64,000 bases of DNA from Callaeas wilsoni (GCA_013398955.1 VWPU01009715.1:62001-126000), one strand, 5' to 3'; shown: positions 1 through 13,017, counted from the first letter of the stretch. Made by a program: numbers and translations. The notes: generated from the letters alone by a model not told the origin.

Positions 1-1124
1 CAAGGCTTGTGCTTGTTCCAGAAAACACTGTATATGGATGGGGTAGTTACTCTGTGGAACTCCACGACAGTGATTTATTTTCATATCACTGGATGACTAA
101 GAGCAGTTAAACTTCTTCTCTTCTCCTTCTCTACCCTTCTTTGTAATTTGGGATAGACATGATCTATTTGCCAGAGAGCCCCTGGTTTTCCAGCAGTCAT
201 GACGTGTTCTCCTTCACGCTGTCTTCCAGCAGCTTCAAACTGAGTTCTCCCATTCCTGTTGTCTTCCAATAATCAGATTATTATCGTTATTATTTTTAGA
301 ATGATGGTTAGAGACAATATACTATTTAACAGGAACAACAGGCCACAGGGATTTCCTGAGAAGTGTATTGCACTCAGGATTTGAGGTTTTTTATTTCCCT
401 CAATTACGCTACTTATAATAGCTAACTTTAAAACATTCACAATGGTAAAATATTAAAAAATATGCTGGCTTTACTCCAGAGAAGCTGCTGCCTTAGTAAA
501 CCATGAAGACTCATTAGGAAAAATGCATCTGATTTGTTCAATATTGCAAAACCTGCATGAAGCAAAAACACTGTTATAATTCAGTTGCCTTGAGTGGTCA
601 ATACAGGGCACAAATCTACACAAAAGTTACACATATTAATAATTTGCTTCAAAATAATTAAGCCTAACTCAACAGTTACAATGCAGTTTGCCATGGTAAT
701 TCCTTCTGAACCTAGAGTCATTGAGAAAAATACACAAATTTAACTGAAAATTTGTCATTTTCAAGACTTGTATTCTTAAGTCATTTTGTGACACTCAAAA
801 ATACTATATGTGCTTTCAAAAAATATTTCCAACAACATGACATTGGAAAGACTGATGTTCCTAATTTTTAAATTTTGCTGGAAGATGCCTAATTAATTGT
901 TCCTGCCTTCTCTACGTAGAGATCTTTCTTTTTTTTTGGTCTTGATATTCTACATTGAACTGGTAATGATTTAGAACAAAACAATCCTCCTCTTTAATTC
1001 TTTTTAAAGAACGTTAAAGGAAACATAGGTGAAAGACAGTCCATCAAAATTCTAAACACAGCTTTTTGAATCTTCAACAAACCTTTAAATGAGGCAGAGC
1101 AGAGAGTAGTTAAAAATTACTTAC
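1..1124 (-). other. ZFYVE28 intron following the fifth exon (partial)
   Basis: Intronic, starting with donor GTAAGT at 1124-1119. AT-rich unique sequence with short A and T runs. I found no recognisable repeat and no segment resembling the next LST2 exon. An antisense-free open frame near 81-269 on the minus strand has no family resemblance and no splice context. Confidence 0.8.
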
Positions 1125-1214
1125 CACACAATGGCTAATCTTGGAATTGTAAACATTAAAGCTGGTTCATAGTCATCTATCATATCTTGAGTGAGGTATC
1201 CAAGCCTTAAGGCT
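1125..1214 (-). CDS. ZFYVE28: ZFYVE28 (LST2) coding exon, fifth and last in this window
   Basis: Partial CDS exon of 90 bp. A single A finishes the Arg codon begun in the previous exon, then 29 codons run from [20 protein letters not shown] to PRLAIV, then TG begins the next codon (expected Cys). The acceptor is TTCTTCTGCTTAG above 1214 and the donor is GTAAGT below 1125. Both junctions are phase 2. Recalled mammalian protein has ALDFGYLTQ here, so RL in place of DF is a lineage difference. The next coding exon (expected GLVVY...) was not found in 1-1124 and must lie beyond the window edge. Expected residues are about 204-234 of a protein near 890 residues, so the FYVE zinc finger is far downstream. 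Confidence 0.94.
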
Positions 1215-3534
1215 CTAAGCAGAAGAATAAAATTATTTAGTAAGACATCAAACTCTTGAAGAACACACTTCACTACGGAAAAAACTGAAAAAATTGTTAT
1301 AAGCCAAACCAAACTGATAGTATTTAACTCATGCACTGGTTTTGTACAATCTAAACCACTACATATATAACTGATTGCTTAAGTCTCTGCTGTAAAGAAA
1401 AAATAGTATAATAAAAACATGAATGCAAGAAAAAAATCCATTTAAACACTTAAAGCTTTTATAGTCATTCAAAGTCCAATTTAGCTTTATGAAAGTTTTG
1501 CTATCTACTACTTCATGTCAAGCTTCAGCTTGATACTGAAAGCCACTGGTGCTGAAAATTTTTCAAATAAAATAAACATTTTTAAAGTAATAAGTGAAAG
1601 TACTTGGTTTCATTGTCAAATATAAATTGCTCTAATTATCAAGGTCAATCTCCCCGCTAACTAACAAAAAACCTAAAAAACCCACCCAAGAACAGCCCAG
1701 TTCTACACAGTAACTTTTACTCAAGTCTAAGGATTTAATATTTAGGGGAGACTTCACTGTCCTCAAATAACTTCTCAAATGTCTTAAACCCCTTTTAAAC
1801 TAAACCCCATTTTGTTTGGATTTTTTACTTGACTATATTTTCCAGGTTTCTTCACAATTTCCAGATTTCACCATATGTTTCATAACACCCTCAAATTTCT
1901 TCTCTGACTTGTGCATATGAGCGTTTAAGATTGCACTGAAAACTGTACATTAGTCCTGCTTTTGGTCTCCAAAAGAATGGAAAAAACTTTTTCTTACTCC
2001 TTGTCAACACTTGTCCAGCCAATACTGCTGGTGATGGACAAGACACGACCACAAAGCAATCCCTGGTTGGTGCCAACACTGGATGGACACACCGGTGTGT
2101 GGCCCACCCTCACTCCCTGTTCCTTCCTACAGCGCAGACAGATTATCCAAAGCTACAAGTAAGAAACCATCTTTTTCCTCTTACTGGGCAAGTACAGAAT
2201 CACAGAATTGTCAGGGTTGGAAGGGACCTCTGGAGATCACGCAGTCCAACACCCCTGCCAAAGAGAGGGTCACCTAGAGCAGGTGACACAGGAACACACC
2301 CAGGTGGGTTTGGAATGTCTCCAGAGAGGGACACTCCACAACCTCTGTGGGCAACTGTTGCAATGCTCTGCCACCTCAAAGTAGAGAAATTCTTCTCCAT
2401 GTTGATGTGAGCTTCTCATGTTGTAATTTATGCCCTCAGTCTTCTCTCCTCTAAACAGGCCCAGCTCCCACAGGCTCTCCTCCTAAGACATGCTCCAGAC
2501 CCCCCACCATCCCTGTGGCCTCTGCTGGACATGTGTATGCCATAGGTGAATATGTGGATGTGTAGTAGCTCTCCGACTGACGGAAGGTAATTCCCCCTAC
2601 TTGTTGTGACCTTTTTTGAGTTGTAATCCTGTCTTCCGAAACGCCTGAAACACCTCTGATCTTGGTGGCACGTACAGATTGTGGCAGTGTGCTCCATACC
2701 CCTCCATTCCTTAATGAAAGGATTGACCACATCAGACCCAGGGTCCTACTTCACAAGTTCTCCTAACATGACAGTTTAACCAACACTTATTCTAAAGGCC
2801 TTTTACAGTCAACTGGTGTCTAATAATTCTACACAGAACATGATTCACTAATTTCCTTTTAAGAACAGTGCTGCAGTGCTCAAAACCCCACAAACTGAGT
2901 ATTTCACATGCTGTTCCCCTCCATTGCCCACCTGCAGGCTAGCTAATCTGTCACAAGGGGGAAGAAAAAAAAAGTTGTTCAACCCAGTACATTACAAATT
3001 CACACTTTTCTTCGCACCTTATACTTCTAGAAGAACTTATGAATTGCTGAATTATTTGATTTCTTTCATCGTCGTCCCTTCATACATATAGAGCCAAGGA
3101 CCAGTCCTTTGAGATTTTAAAGAGCTTTTATGAGTTCTTTATGATAATCACTGGAGGTTCACAGATGATTTGAATCACCTCCCCATGTATACTTGCATGA
3201 AATATTATTAAGTCTTGATGCCTTGAACAGATTTAGCTTATTTAAATGCTTAGTCTTCATATACACATCTGGAACTAGGCATACCAACAATACTGTTATT
3301 GTTGGATTATTAACTCTTGTGTTTTGGGTTGGTTTTTTTAATGAAGAAAACAAAAAAGCACAGGCTAGAGCCTGGCAAGCATGCTTAATACCTTTAAACT
3401 TTATATGCGGATACTTACTAGAGAAGAAAAATACCTGGTGTTTCATGTCAATTCTCCAAGATTATAGTTAATGTACTTCTCTAAAAACTCAGACAGAAGT
3501 AAACACAGAAATTAAGATCTAGTCCTTAACTCAC
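1215..3534 (-). other. ZFYVE28 intron, 2.3 kb
   Basis: Bounded by donor GTGAGT at 3534 and acceptor CTTAG at 1215. Contains one CR1 fragment (2194-2535). The adjoining 2540-2760 is of intermediate composition without recognised identity. The rest is AT-rich unique sequence. Confidence 0.85.
2194..2535 (-). mobile_element. CR1 LINE 3' fragment
   Basis: On the plus strand it reads ACAGAATCACAGAATTG then GGTTGGAAGGGACCTCTGG, the reverse complement of the conserved CR1 3' end, so the element runs on the minus strand (same sense as ZFYVE28). It continues through recognisable but decayed 3' coding text (for example 'CTCCTCTAAACAGGCCCAGC') and is lost near 2535. 5'-truncated and non-coding, as most bird CR1 copies are. 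Confidence 0.85.
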
Positions 3535-3624
3535 CTCTCCACAGTTTCACAGAACAGTACGATGACCTCTTGCTGTACGTAGTATTCTTTTGGAGACTTC
3601 ACAGGTACCATGGCCGACACATAA
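3535..3624 (-). CDS. ZFYVE28: ZFYVE28 (LST2) coding exon, fourth in this window
   Basis: Partial CDS exon of 90 bp. One base (T) completes the split Ser codon from the previous exon, then 29 codons run [20 protein letters not shown] to CETVE, then AG begins an Arg codon. The acceptor is TTTTTGTAG above 3624 and the donor is GTGAGT below 3535. Both boundaries are phase 2, so the exon is symmetric. The phrase [12 protein letters not shown] is a hallmark of LST2 and ZFYVE28 proteins as I remember them. Too short to stand out as an open frame, it was found by looking for the segment expected between FEFELS and ERAL. Expected residues are about 174-204. Confidence 0.93.
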
Positions 3625-5341
3625 CTACAAAAATTACAAAATAACATACCACTGTTTCACATGCTTTAACAAATAAGATTATAAATGAAACTAAACCTAG
3701 GACAAATCATCTTAGAAACCTAACTTTTCCTGTACCAACTTGTATTTATTTCAACAGCACTCTCTATGAAAACTGTACTGTGTAAGAATCTATAAGAAAC
3801 ACAGCCAAACTTCTTAGTGCAGTGGAACTGAGGCAGCAGAACTCAGTAGTAATTTAGAAATATAATTATACACATTTAGCTATGAGAACTCTATACTATG
3901 TGGCACAAGGCCCTAGAAATATCTTTACTGCCCTGTCTTGAAGACAGAAAAGTTTACTCTGCATTTCCTTAATAAAAAAAAAATCTTACTTACACCAAAC
4001 ATTTTATCTATAAAGGTTTTACCTGCAATTAGATTAGTGAAAATAAGTTACCTAGATGAGATAATTTATGACATTTAAAATTTGGCCTCATTTCTATGTG
4101 GAATTACTTGCAAAAGCACTAATTCAACAAGGTAAGAAACACAGGTAAAAGTTTAGTGGTTTTCTGTCACTGTGTTACCTAATTGGTCATTTGTAGTATA
4201 CAAGTAACACAGAAAGGGAAGAAGTTGTTTTCAAAACAATGGTAAAGAAAAATGCTGTATGTAGAGAGTTGGTATTGACAGGCCAAAAACTGCACAGACA
4301 CTGCCAAGAACCAGTTACTGATTTTCATTGGTGTCTGCACTCAAACCCACACTTAAAAACGTTTTTAGACAATGTTTTCAATTAAAGTGTTTTCAACGTA
4401 ACAGAAAAATTATGCTTTTTCTAATCTGAAAAAAATTGCTTACCTCAGTGAAAGAGTACAAGAGCATAACATTGAAGAAGGGAAAGCAGTATTGTGAGAC
4501 ATGACAGTCTACAGGTTATTCCCAAAAAATATTAAAAGACTACCCAATTCTAAGAAACATGATCTGCTAAGGGCAGCAGTGACTGTATAATATTAGATCC
4601 ATAGATAATCTTGCCTATTATCTTGTCTGTGGCCATCACCACAAACATCTCACACACAGGCAGGTAGCTGGTTACACTCTGAAGCATAATGCAAGACTGG
4701 AGAACGTGACCCTTGATGCAAAAAAGCATCCCCCAAAAAGCACTTATTTTTACTTAAACTATAAAACTCAAAGTAATTTTTCAATCACAAGTTTTCAAAT
4801 CAGTGAGTTCCCGTGGTTAATTATGGCTCGTGTAAAAGCACTTCCTCCATCAGAATTCAATTTGCCTTCTTAAACTCACTGAGTACATCTTGCTTTTATC
4901 ACTAAGCACAAGAGAACAAAACCTCATAGTCTCTAGAATATTTGTTACCATTCTTTGCTTTTTAAACATCTCCTATTTGTTGCCTTTTCTCTGACAAAGA
5001 AAACATTAAGAGAAGAGATTTATGGTTTCCTTTTGCGTCTTGGAAATTCTCCCTCAAATGCCATATGCCAGTATGCAAATGGGAGATTATAGTTTAGTTG
5101 GAGAGAGCAAATGTTGATTGCTAAAAAGCTATTTAGTTTTCATTATTGCTACACTGGAAGGAAAAATCTAACAATACAACAAATTACTAAAGAATTCAAA
5201 TACCATGATAAAAAAAATTTACATACTTTTTCCACTCAAAGGATACAGAGTGCAATAGCCAATTTCCAAAAACCAACAAGCCACACAACAGCTGCAGTGG
5301 CCCAGACATTGCTCACAATATATTTACTTCAGCTCTTTTAC
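3625..5341 (-). other. ZFYVE28 intron, 1.7 kb
   Basis: Bounded by donor GTAAAA at 5341 and acceptor TTGTAG at 3625. AT-rich unique sequence. No repeat, RNA gene or further exon recognised. Confidence 0.85.
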
Positions 5342-5544
5342 CTTAATTCAAACTCAGCAAAAAGGACATCAAAATGCTTGAGGGAATCTTTCATCTTTTC
5401 TGTGTAGAGGTTCAAATCCCTTAAGGCCTGGTCACGAATGATATTTCTGACTTCCTCTAGGCTTCGGGTCAGATCCTTGGCCAGGGGCCTCATAGCCATA
5501 CTCTCAATTTCACGATTCATAATAATTGAACCAGCAGCCAAACA
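5342..5544 (-). CDS. ZFYVE28: ZFYVE28 (LST2) coding exon, third in this window
   Basis: Partial CDS exon of 203 bp: 67 codons plus two bases (AG) of a split Ser codon. The peptide begins [18 protein letters not shown] and ends DVLFAEFEL. The acceptor is TTTCATAG above 5544 (phase 0) and the donor is GTAAAA below 5342 (phase 2). It follows ...LWFGAE of the exon at 7996-8133 in frame. The block is rich in charged and leucine residues ([20 protein letters not shown]), consistent with the helical N-terminal region of LST2. It lies upstream of the FYVE finger and contains no zinc-binding cysteines itself. Expected protein position is about residues 107-174. No stop or frameshift is seen. The identification is by recalled similarity and is supported by the perfect frame with its neighbours. 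Confidence 0.95.
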
Positions 5545-7995
5545 CTATGAAAGATATGAAGAGAAAATATTAGCTTTTACAAGGTAAAAATACTTTCATA
5601 CTTAAAAACAAAGCACAAGATGTGCTATTTAACAAAATATGCTTTTGAACAAGGGCAGTACTTAGCTCCAGTTGGCTGCAAATTATTAAACAAGTGAAAG
5701 ATTTGACTGGTGTATCAAGAGTCAAAAGCTTTCACAGAGAAGGTTAGGGAGCAGCTCAGCCAGGGAGACATGAGAACAGTACTTGTTGAAGTACAAGAAC
5801 CACAGTGCTGACAGAAGAACTAAAGATATTCTCCCATCATTAGGCAATAAGCATTAGTAGGATAGATCCTCTATGCACACGTGAATTGCTGGCATAAGAG
5901 AGAAGGGAATCTAGCAAAACTATAGTCCATGGACTGTTTTGATTCGGGCTGGACGGCTTGATGTTGTAAAATAAATCTTTTCCTTATAAAAAGAACAGAA
6001 ATCCTGCAACTGTGATGTCTTCTACAGCGAAGCTGCTCACACTGGCTATCACAAAGGGATCCAGTCAGGCCAGTATTCTGCTTCCCACAGAAACCATGAC
6101 TATACATGAAAATCAGGTCACCGAGTGATTCTTCCCTTTCAGTGTCTGGAAAGCAGCTATTTCAGAGACTCCTTGCCCCAGGCATTATACATGGACTCTC
6201 TCTGACCAGATGACAATGACATTAACAGTAGATTTTTACTGCAACATATTAATAAAACTTTTTTTAAATCTTGCCATTAAAAACAACTGCTGGCTTTATT
6301 CTTTTATGGATACATTTGGAAGACAATGAGCATCAATATAAATCACATCTGCTGCATTAATAGAAATACTTCTATTAACTGAGAATATACAAGGTTGTTC
6401 TCAAAGATCAGGGGTATTTTTCCCTTTCTGAAATGTCCATTTGCAGCAGTGTCATTCCCCTCTCCCTGGCATCCTGTGGATGGGAGCCACGCCTGCAACT
6501 CAGTATGAGGGACCTGCAATCTCAGAAGGGACCCTTTCTTGGCAGTCTGATGAATTGATTTGTGTTTTGAGGGCACTCGGAGAAGATCATGTTCTTACTT
6601 CTTATCAGCCAAAGCAGTACTTGTGGGAAAGCACGGATAAAGTAAGCGTTACCTGCCGCTAGGTACTCTCAGTCTGGTAACTCAGTGACTGTACTGACAA
6701 GGACGAAGTGTGTACTCATAAAGCTCATACAACCTTGTTGCTACACGAATTTACAGGAGGACAGTGCCGACAGCAGTAGGAGTTTGCATTTTTGCATTAC
6801 ATCATCACCGCATATGTTACTTTCTCTGAAACCAACAGGTCTCTCCAGCCTGATGGTTACACAGTGAGAGTTTGATTTGGAAACAGGTTTAGCTTATATA
6901 ACACAGCAGTGAATAAAACAAGACTGAGGGCAGGATTACAAAGCATTGACTCAGAGGAGCCTACAATTAACAACTGTCAATGCAAGTTTCAGAAGCAGAA
7001 CATATGGAGGCATATTGGACTGAACAAGATGGGAACTCTTCATGGAGAACATGCACTTGAAAAAGAAAGGAGAAACTAGTAGAGAAAAAAAAAAAATACA
7101 GGAGAGGCAACACTGAAAACAAGACCACGATGTGCTGTTGTGTAGTGGGATTTCTACACTAATCCCCACTCAAGTCTCAACAAATTCATAGTGCCGCCTT
7201 AAGTCATCTTCAGGCCAGTAAAACTGAAGAGTTTATCACTAAAGATGCCACAAGGATTTTTAGCCAAAGACATCAGTACTAATAAATAAATATCTTGCAC
7301 ATCATAGCCTTTTGTTCTGACACTTCAGACTTCCTTTGGTTAAAATAATGAAAGGTTATTCACTACAAAAATTTCTTGTTCCTACACGTTACTCTAGAAG
7401 CAAGTCTTTGAGAGAAACCAGGTAAGAGAAGAAAAGTGGACTTCAGTGCTCTGCACAGGAACCAGTATATTTTTGGCATACACACGAAACAAGGAAGTTA
7501 CGTGCGACAAATGACAGCTCGAAGTTGCATATATTTAGGATGAGTTATAGCATAACATAGCCATTAAAATAAAGTGACAGCATGCACTTCTATTTGTTGG
7601 AGACGAACTTTTGTCCTGATAAAACTCCCTAAAACACTTTTACTTGTTTCTAAGATCTTTAAAACACAAGATGATTGATCAGCATAAAAAAAAAAAAAAG
7701 GAGGAAAAAAAAAAAAGAAAAAAAAGCTAACTCGGATGCTAACCTACAAAGGAATAGTTTTTCACTACAGAATACTGACAGCACACAATTATGAAAATAA
7801 CCTGGTACGCTCTTAGCCTAACCAAAACCACAGTTAAAGAACCCCATTTCTCTGAGCACCCAGAGCAAGTTCTCTCGTTTACTTTGCTCTGTAATTTTTT
7901 CTACCGCCTTCAGAAAAGTCTGAAAATGTACTTGTGGCTTTATACAACAAAAAAGTGCCTATTAATCCCAAACAACCGAAGTATGACAGACGTAC
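5545..7995 (-). other. ZFYVE28 intron, 2.5 kb
   Basis: Bounded by donor GTACGT at 7995 and acceptor TTCATAG at 5545. Mostly unique sequence. 6400-6900 is somewhat less AT-rich, with short open frames on both strands but no family match. An A-rich tract lies at 7686-7725. Confidence 0.85.
7686..7725. repeat. A-rich low-complexity tract
   Basis: Three A runs (14, 12 and 8 bases) broken only by GGAGG and G. On the gene strand this is a U-rich tract about 310 bases downstream of the donor at 7995. No retrocopy body is seen next to it. Confidence 0.85.
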
Positions 7996-8133
7996 CTCTG
8001 CTCCAAACCAAAGCTGTCCTGCAAGGTTGTCATGGCGTATTTCCTCTGGAAACTTAACACAAAAGTCTCGGTTGGCCCGTTCATGTGGAATGCATTCATC
8101 CATGATTTGATTTATGATGTTCAAAACATTATC
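7996..8133 (-). CDS. ZFYVE28: ZFYVE28 (LST2) coding exon, second in this window
   Basis: Partial CDS exon of 138 bp (46 codons), phase 0 on both sides. The peptide starts [16 protein letters not shown] and ends [11 protein letters not shown]. The acceptor is TTTTGCTTCAG above 8133 and the donor is GTACGT below 7996. It joins in frame after ...FRSCQ of the exon at 28515-28655. If the missing first exon encodes 13 residues as in the mammalian protein, this exon covers residues 61-106. The lysine in DFCVKFPEE (codon AAG, 8055-8053) is then Lys87, the residue reported in human LST2 as the monoubiquitination site that controls its endosomal localisation. Because both boundaries are phase 0, skipping this exon would keep the frame. 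The segment HERANRD appears to be the least conserved part compared with the mammalian protein as I remember it. Confidence 0.95.
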
Positions 8134-11100
8134 CTGAAGCAAAACACACGATAGCATATATACTGTTTGCACAGAAAACATTTTTTCTAACTTTTTAATA
8201 GAGTTTATTAGTGAGGCGCCAACCAATTAAGATAGAAAATGCAGTATTTAACTCTCGTGGTCTTCGTACACACAGTGAAAACAGCGTAGAATACTGCACA
8301 GAAACAGGAGCAGCAAACTTCACTCTTTCTAGTTTTCCTAGAAACTGTTTCTCAGATTAATTGCACTTAACATTGACTACTTTTATGGGACTTCTGATGA
8401 GGAGGCATGACATAGAGTTCATCACCTCCAGCTATCTGTACATACCAGTAAATAAACTAGAAGTACAAGTGAATTATACTTCTTCCATTTCCTCTCACCA
8501 GCCCCAACAATACACACTCCATTATTCCCAAAAAAGAGCACCCAACAGGGTACCTTGGAGTTGTTAGAAATTGAGTTATATTGGGATCATTGCGGCTGAA
8601 TAGATTTAAGCTCATCTTGGGAATCTAAAACAGGTAGTCTACACACCTGAATCCCCAGTGGGCAAGGGCTGGCACACTCAGCTACCACCTCATCCCCCAA
8701 ACGCCCAGGATAAGGGCACACCACACAAGTTAGAGCCTTAATAACTGCTCTGATCTACATCTGCACCAGGACAATGATCAAAGACCTATAACCAGTTTCT
8801 TGATATGCAGTAAATAATCTGTACTCATTTATTTGAAAAGATAATTTTCACATACCCCTGCTGGGAACTGTACAGAATTTAATTAACATAATAAAGGTAG
8901 ATTGAGAGCATAAAAAAGGCTGAGTGCTTTCATTAAAGATGTTTTGTCGGTCTCATGCTTCTTCCGCTATTTACAGAATTCACATTCTACTTAAAATATT
9001 TCTCAAACAAATATAACCAAATCTATCTGTACAAAATTGTTTAACAGACAGAATTGCTTTGAATCTACACTTTACTGTTTTATTTTCAGCTGCATTTAAA
9101 AAACAATAGAGAACAGGAATTTTGAAGAAACCTGCCCCTTTAATATGTTCCCCATCACAAAAGACAAAACCTACTTTAGCGACAAAGAATGATCCACATT
9201 TTCTGCAATTTCTGCACAGACTGCTGCACCTGCTGTTGCCACAAAATCTTAACATTAATGATGTAATTACAGTAGCCTTCATCCAAAATAAATTAATAAA
9301 TTAACCATCAGCAGTATTTATTACACACTGGTATAAGATACTTGATATGTTAACAATTAAAACATTTTTACAATCAAGTATTTTTTGCAAAGCTGTCATG
9401 AGATAATATGTTTCATTTCAATAAAGTTGTTAAGAACAAACAAACAAAAACACCTCATACAGTTAAAACACACGAGTAAGTGTAACATTCAACCATGTTC
9501 TCTAGAAGTAAGTCTGAAAATCAAATGCCCTGTAGCTCCTCCAGGCCATCACAACACAGACCATGGCCAGCAGGTATGAGAAGAGACATGAAGAGAATCA
9601 CTGACACAAAATACCTGATTTTAGAGATGAACCCCTCACTCTGCTGGGCCTATTGTACTGCCGGGATCAGTGGGGCACTAGGATCCCTTAGAATCCAGAG
9701 AGATGCCCATCGCAGGAACTGAGGGAAAACTCAACCTTAAACACTCCCCAGTGTAACTGCAAGGAGAACTGAAGCTCAAATCCTGGAAGAGGAGAGAACA
9801 GAGCAAAGATGCCCACACCCTGCTCCAGCAGCACCATCCTGGACCACCAGCTGAAGAACATTGTCACCTCCTCCTCTCTCCAGGACAACGTGGCCTTAGC
9901 CAAGCAATCGCATCCAAATTGGCATGACACTTTAGGGTCAGAAAAAACTAATAGGAAGTTTCCTATTCTCCTTCCGTTTCTTAATTCATGGTATTGAGTA
10001 TATTTCTCTCACCATTATTTAGCTGAATCTACCTGGGGAATCAAAGTATTCTGAAAGTAGGTCTGGTAAGAAAAACAAGTCCTAAACTACCTAGCTCCTA
10101 CCAAAAGAGCAGAGACTGAAACTGAGGATAAAAACATTTAAACTGTAGAAGCGCATGAGTCACTCATGAGGTATTTCAAATCTGTTATTACCGATCTATT
10201 TTGAGACCAGTGCTTTGCCTATAGCTCTCCCTTTATCGCCAGAGCAATACAGGTTGGTCCTTATTGCTAGGATGAAAAAGCCAGATTCCTGTTTTCAGAG
10301 AATTAATCGAAGTTTGCAAAGGCCTTCTTGCATTGGAAAGATACAGTGGTAAAAAGCAATCTTACCAGTAAAAATTTTACAAAAGTTTCAGGAAATACAG
10401 AGAAATATTAAGGCAGGGAACTCTGAGAAAAACACAATTCAAACCTGGTTATATCAGACTTTAAGTAATCCAATTACATTTTATTTTAGGACATGATATT
10501 CCAATTTATTTTACTTGCCACCAAACTTTAATATGAGGAAATGCAACTTTTCTCTTGCTTTTTTTTCTTAAAAAGCTACAGAGAATAAGATGAAAAGCCA
10601 TATCAAAAAACTTTCCTCTATAAATTTTATTTTACTTTAATGGATTATTTTTTAAATACAATCTTATTTGACAGCAGCTACAAGACAGATTGAATTCCCC
10701 TTACATAATCACCTATATACATACTCAAAATTCCTGATATATCAAAGAACATTTTATGCAAATGCAGTAAAGAAAGAGGACTCACAGCTGGTAAGCAACT
10801 GTTCCATGGTTTTGTTCTGTTTTTCTAAGTATTATACCTGTTTAAAAGCACTACGATTCGCTCTAAATCATCTCAGGAGATAATTATTACAAGCATCATG
10901 AACTTTTATACCTTAATGCACTTAAATATTGCAACTAAAGGCAAGATGATGTAATGAAGATAATCCAAATTTTTACAATATACTAATTTTTAAGTATATA
11001 ATTTATTTGTTTCCCACTTAAAAGACATTTAATATTCTTCCTCATTTCTTCAACATTCCTATAATCTCTAGATGCTCCTGCTCCAGAGCACCCAAGATGT

Positions 11101-13017
11101 ACCAACACATCCCCATGTACGTCAAACTTTGAGTCAGGTAATTTTTTTTAATACATGCAGTACTACTAAGTTAAAACACAGGTAATTAGAATTTTAATAT
11201 ACACTTCCCAAAGGAGATAAATCACAACAGCTCCATCTCCAGTAGCAGTTGCTTGTATAGAGTTACCTGGCTTCACACAGGCAGCTGATCATTCTGTCAG
11301 AGAGCTAAGTGAAAAAGCCAATTAAAAAGATGGCCATCTTCTCCTGCTTAGTCTAGCAGGGATACAGGAAGATTAAGGAAAGAACAGTTGATGGAACTTT
11401 GATATATAATGTACGAATACTGAAAGATTTCTACAAGGTAAATTGCTTTTGCTGTTTCAAGATGTGCAATTTTCCAAATTCTCTGTTATTCTACACAGTT
11501 TATTTTATCCTCCTACAGATGGAAAAAAACTCAAAACAAACCAACAATTCTCCACCACTTCCCTTATCTCTTCCATTCTTCTTAGGATACCCAGAGCAGA
11601 GTAACTCACGTAAGAAATCTGGAATATTTGCTCCCATAATAATTTCAAATCTCAGCTGCTTTAAAACTGGAAGGATGCCAGCCAATTTAGACAGACTACC
11701 CAATGCATTGTAAGCAAATTAGTCTTTTCTTTAGAAGAGCTTCAAAAAACATTCAATTTATTTAATTACAGTATTCTGCTTTGTAAGCTAATAACGAATG
11801 GGTTTGAATACATGGTAGCACTGAAATTTTGCTCTAATTTAAGCAACAGAAATCAATTAGTTGGAATTGAAGTAGTAAATCTTTCACTTGATCCATCTTT
11901 CTACATAAAAGCCTCCGGATTTTAATGCCTCCTTTGGTGGCTTTATCTGTTATCTTTTGGTTTATCTGCATACTGGGATGTGCACAGTTTTGTTTCAGAT
12001 GCTCTTTTGAGGCTTTACAGCAGCACAGGCATCCACTGCAGAGATTCTGCTTTGGGATTTCCTCCAACCTCCTCATTTCCTGGAAAACACAGCTCAGAGC
12101 TTCACATAACAGAGAGCACTTATATTTCATTTTGATAGGGAAGATAATGAGTGGCAGTGAGACAATGTATGTAGGTAGCCACAGCAGAGGACAAAAAGTT
12201 GGTTTATTTTTGGCCCAGCAGTAATTTGCCATATATTAAATAATCAGAGCATAAAGCTAGCATCAGCTGCTGCATTAGCTTCCAGAATAGGTACCCAAAA
12301 AATGCCAAGAAATTCATCTTTCTTATACTATGAAGCATATGTTTAGATCAACAAAAGGCAAGCTTATCTTTTGTACATGTCCTTGATAAAATTTACGCTG
12401 CTCTTCCGCAACATTAAATTTAATATGACCTTTCTGAGGTCTTTTGCAAGAGTTCTTCAAAGGAACGTAACTTCCTGTGCTGTTCAGTACCTCTGTAATA
12501 GCCATGTTTTGAACTACCAGTAAAATCTAGCCAAGGCAAAATGGTCTGTGATATCACCATGAGCTTAATAGATGATATTTTAGCCTCCTGGTTTAAATAA
12601 GTCCATGACATTTTTTGTTACCTTTTCTAGCTTGATGTTAACTTCCAGAACTCCTTCAACATCACATTATGACAATCAGAAGTCACTGATGAACACAAAT
12701 TAATGCCAAAAATGAAGCAAGATTTTACTATAATTAAAGCAATTAGATAGTATTTAGGGTTTTACAGGCTACTTTAACAGAAGAAACCAATAAAAGGTGG
12801 TATACTCTCTGATGTAACAAACAGGTTTTCAAAGTACACCCAAAAGTCCTGGTTCCAGAACCCAGACAGCTGTTTCGCATCAGAGATTCAAAGTCTCTCT
12901 AGACAGCAGAGAGTTCCATGGCTTTTCCTCCAGTCCATCCTGCACAGATCCCAAAGGCTGTGCTTTCAGACCCTCTCTGCCTCATCAGCTAATTGATATT
13001 TCCCACTGGCAACATAG
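8134..13017 (-). other. Large ZFYVE28 intron, 3' part
   Basis: AT-rich intronic sequence between the exon at 7996-8133 and a CR1 at 13018. The stretch 9510-9950 has higher GC and a coding-like texture, but I could not assign it. Nothing else recognised. The open frame of about 130 codons at 11834-12232 on the minus strand shows no domain and sits in ordinary intronic context. Confidence 0.75.

Noticed and set aside
81..269. 62-codon minus-strand frame as the next ZFYVE28 exon
   Set aside because: It does not resemble the expected GLVVY... segment and lacks a suitable phase-2 acceptor.
7879..8226. 115-codon continuous frame around the second exon
   Set aside because: Only 8133-7996 is exon. 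The flanking residues come from intron read-through, as shown by the clear AG and GT sites and the match to the family.
11834..12232. 132-codon minus-strand open frame
   Set aside because: No recognisable domain, ordinary intronic composition, and no splice or promoter context. Likely a chance open frame in AT-rich DNA.
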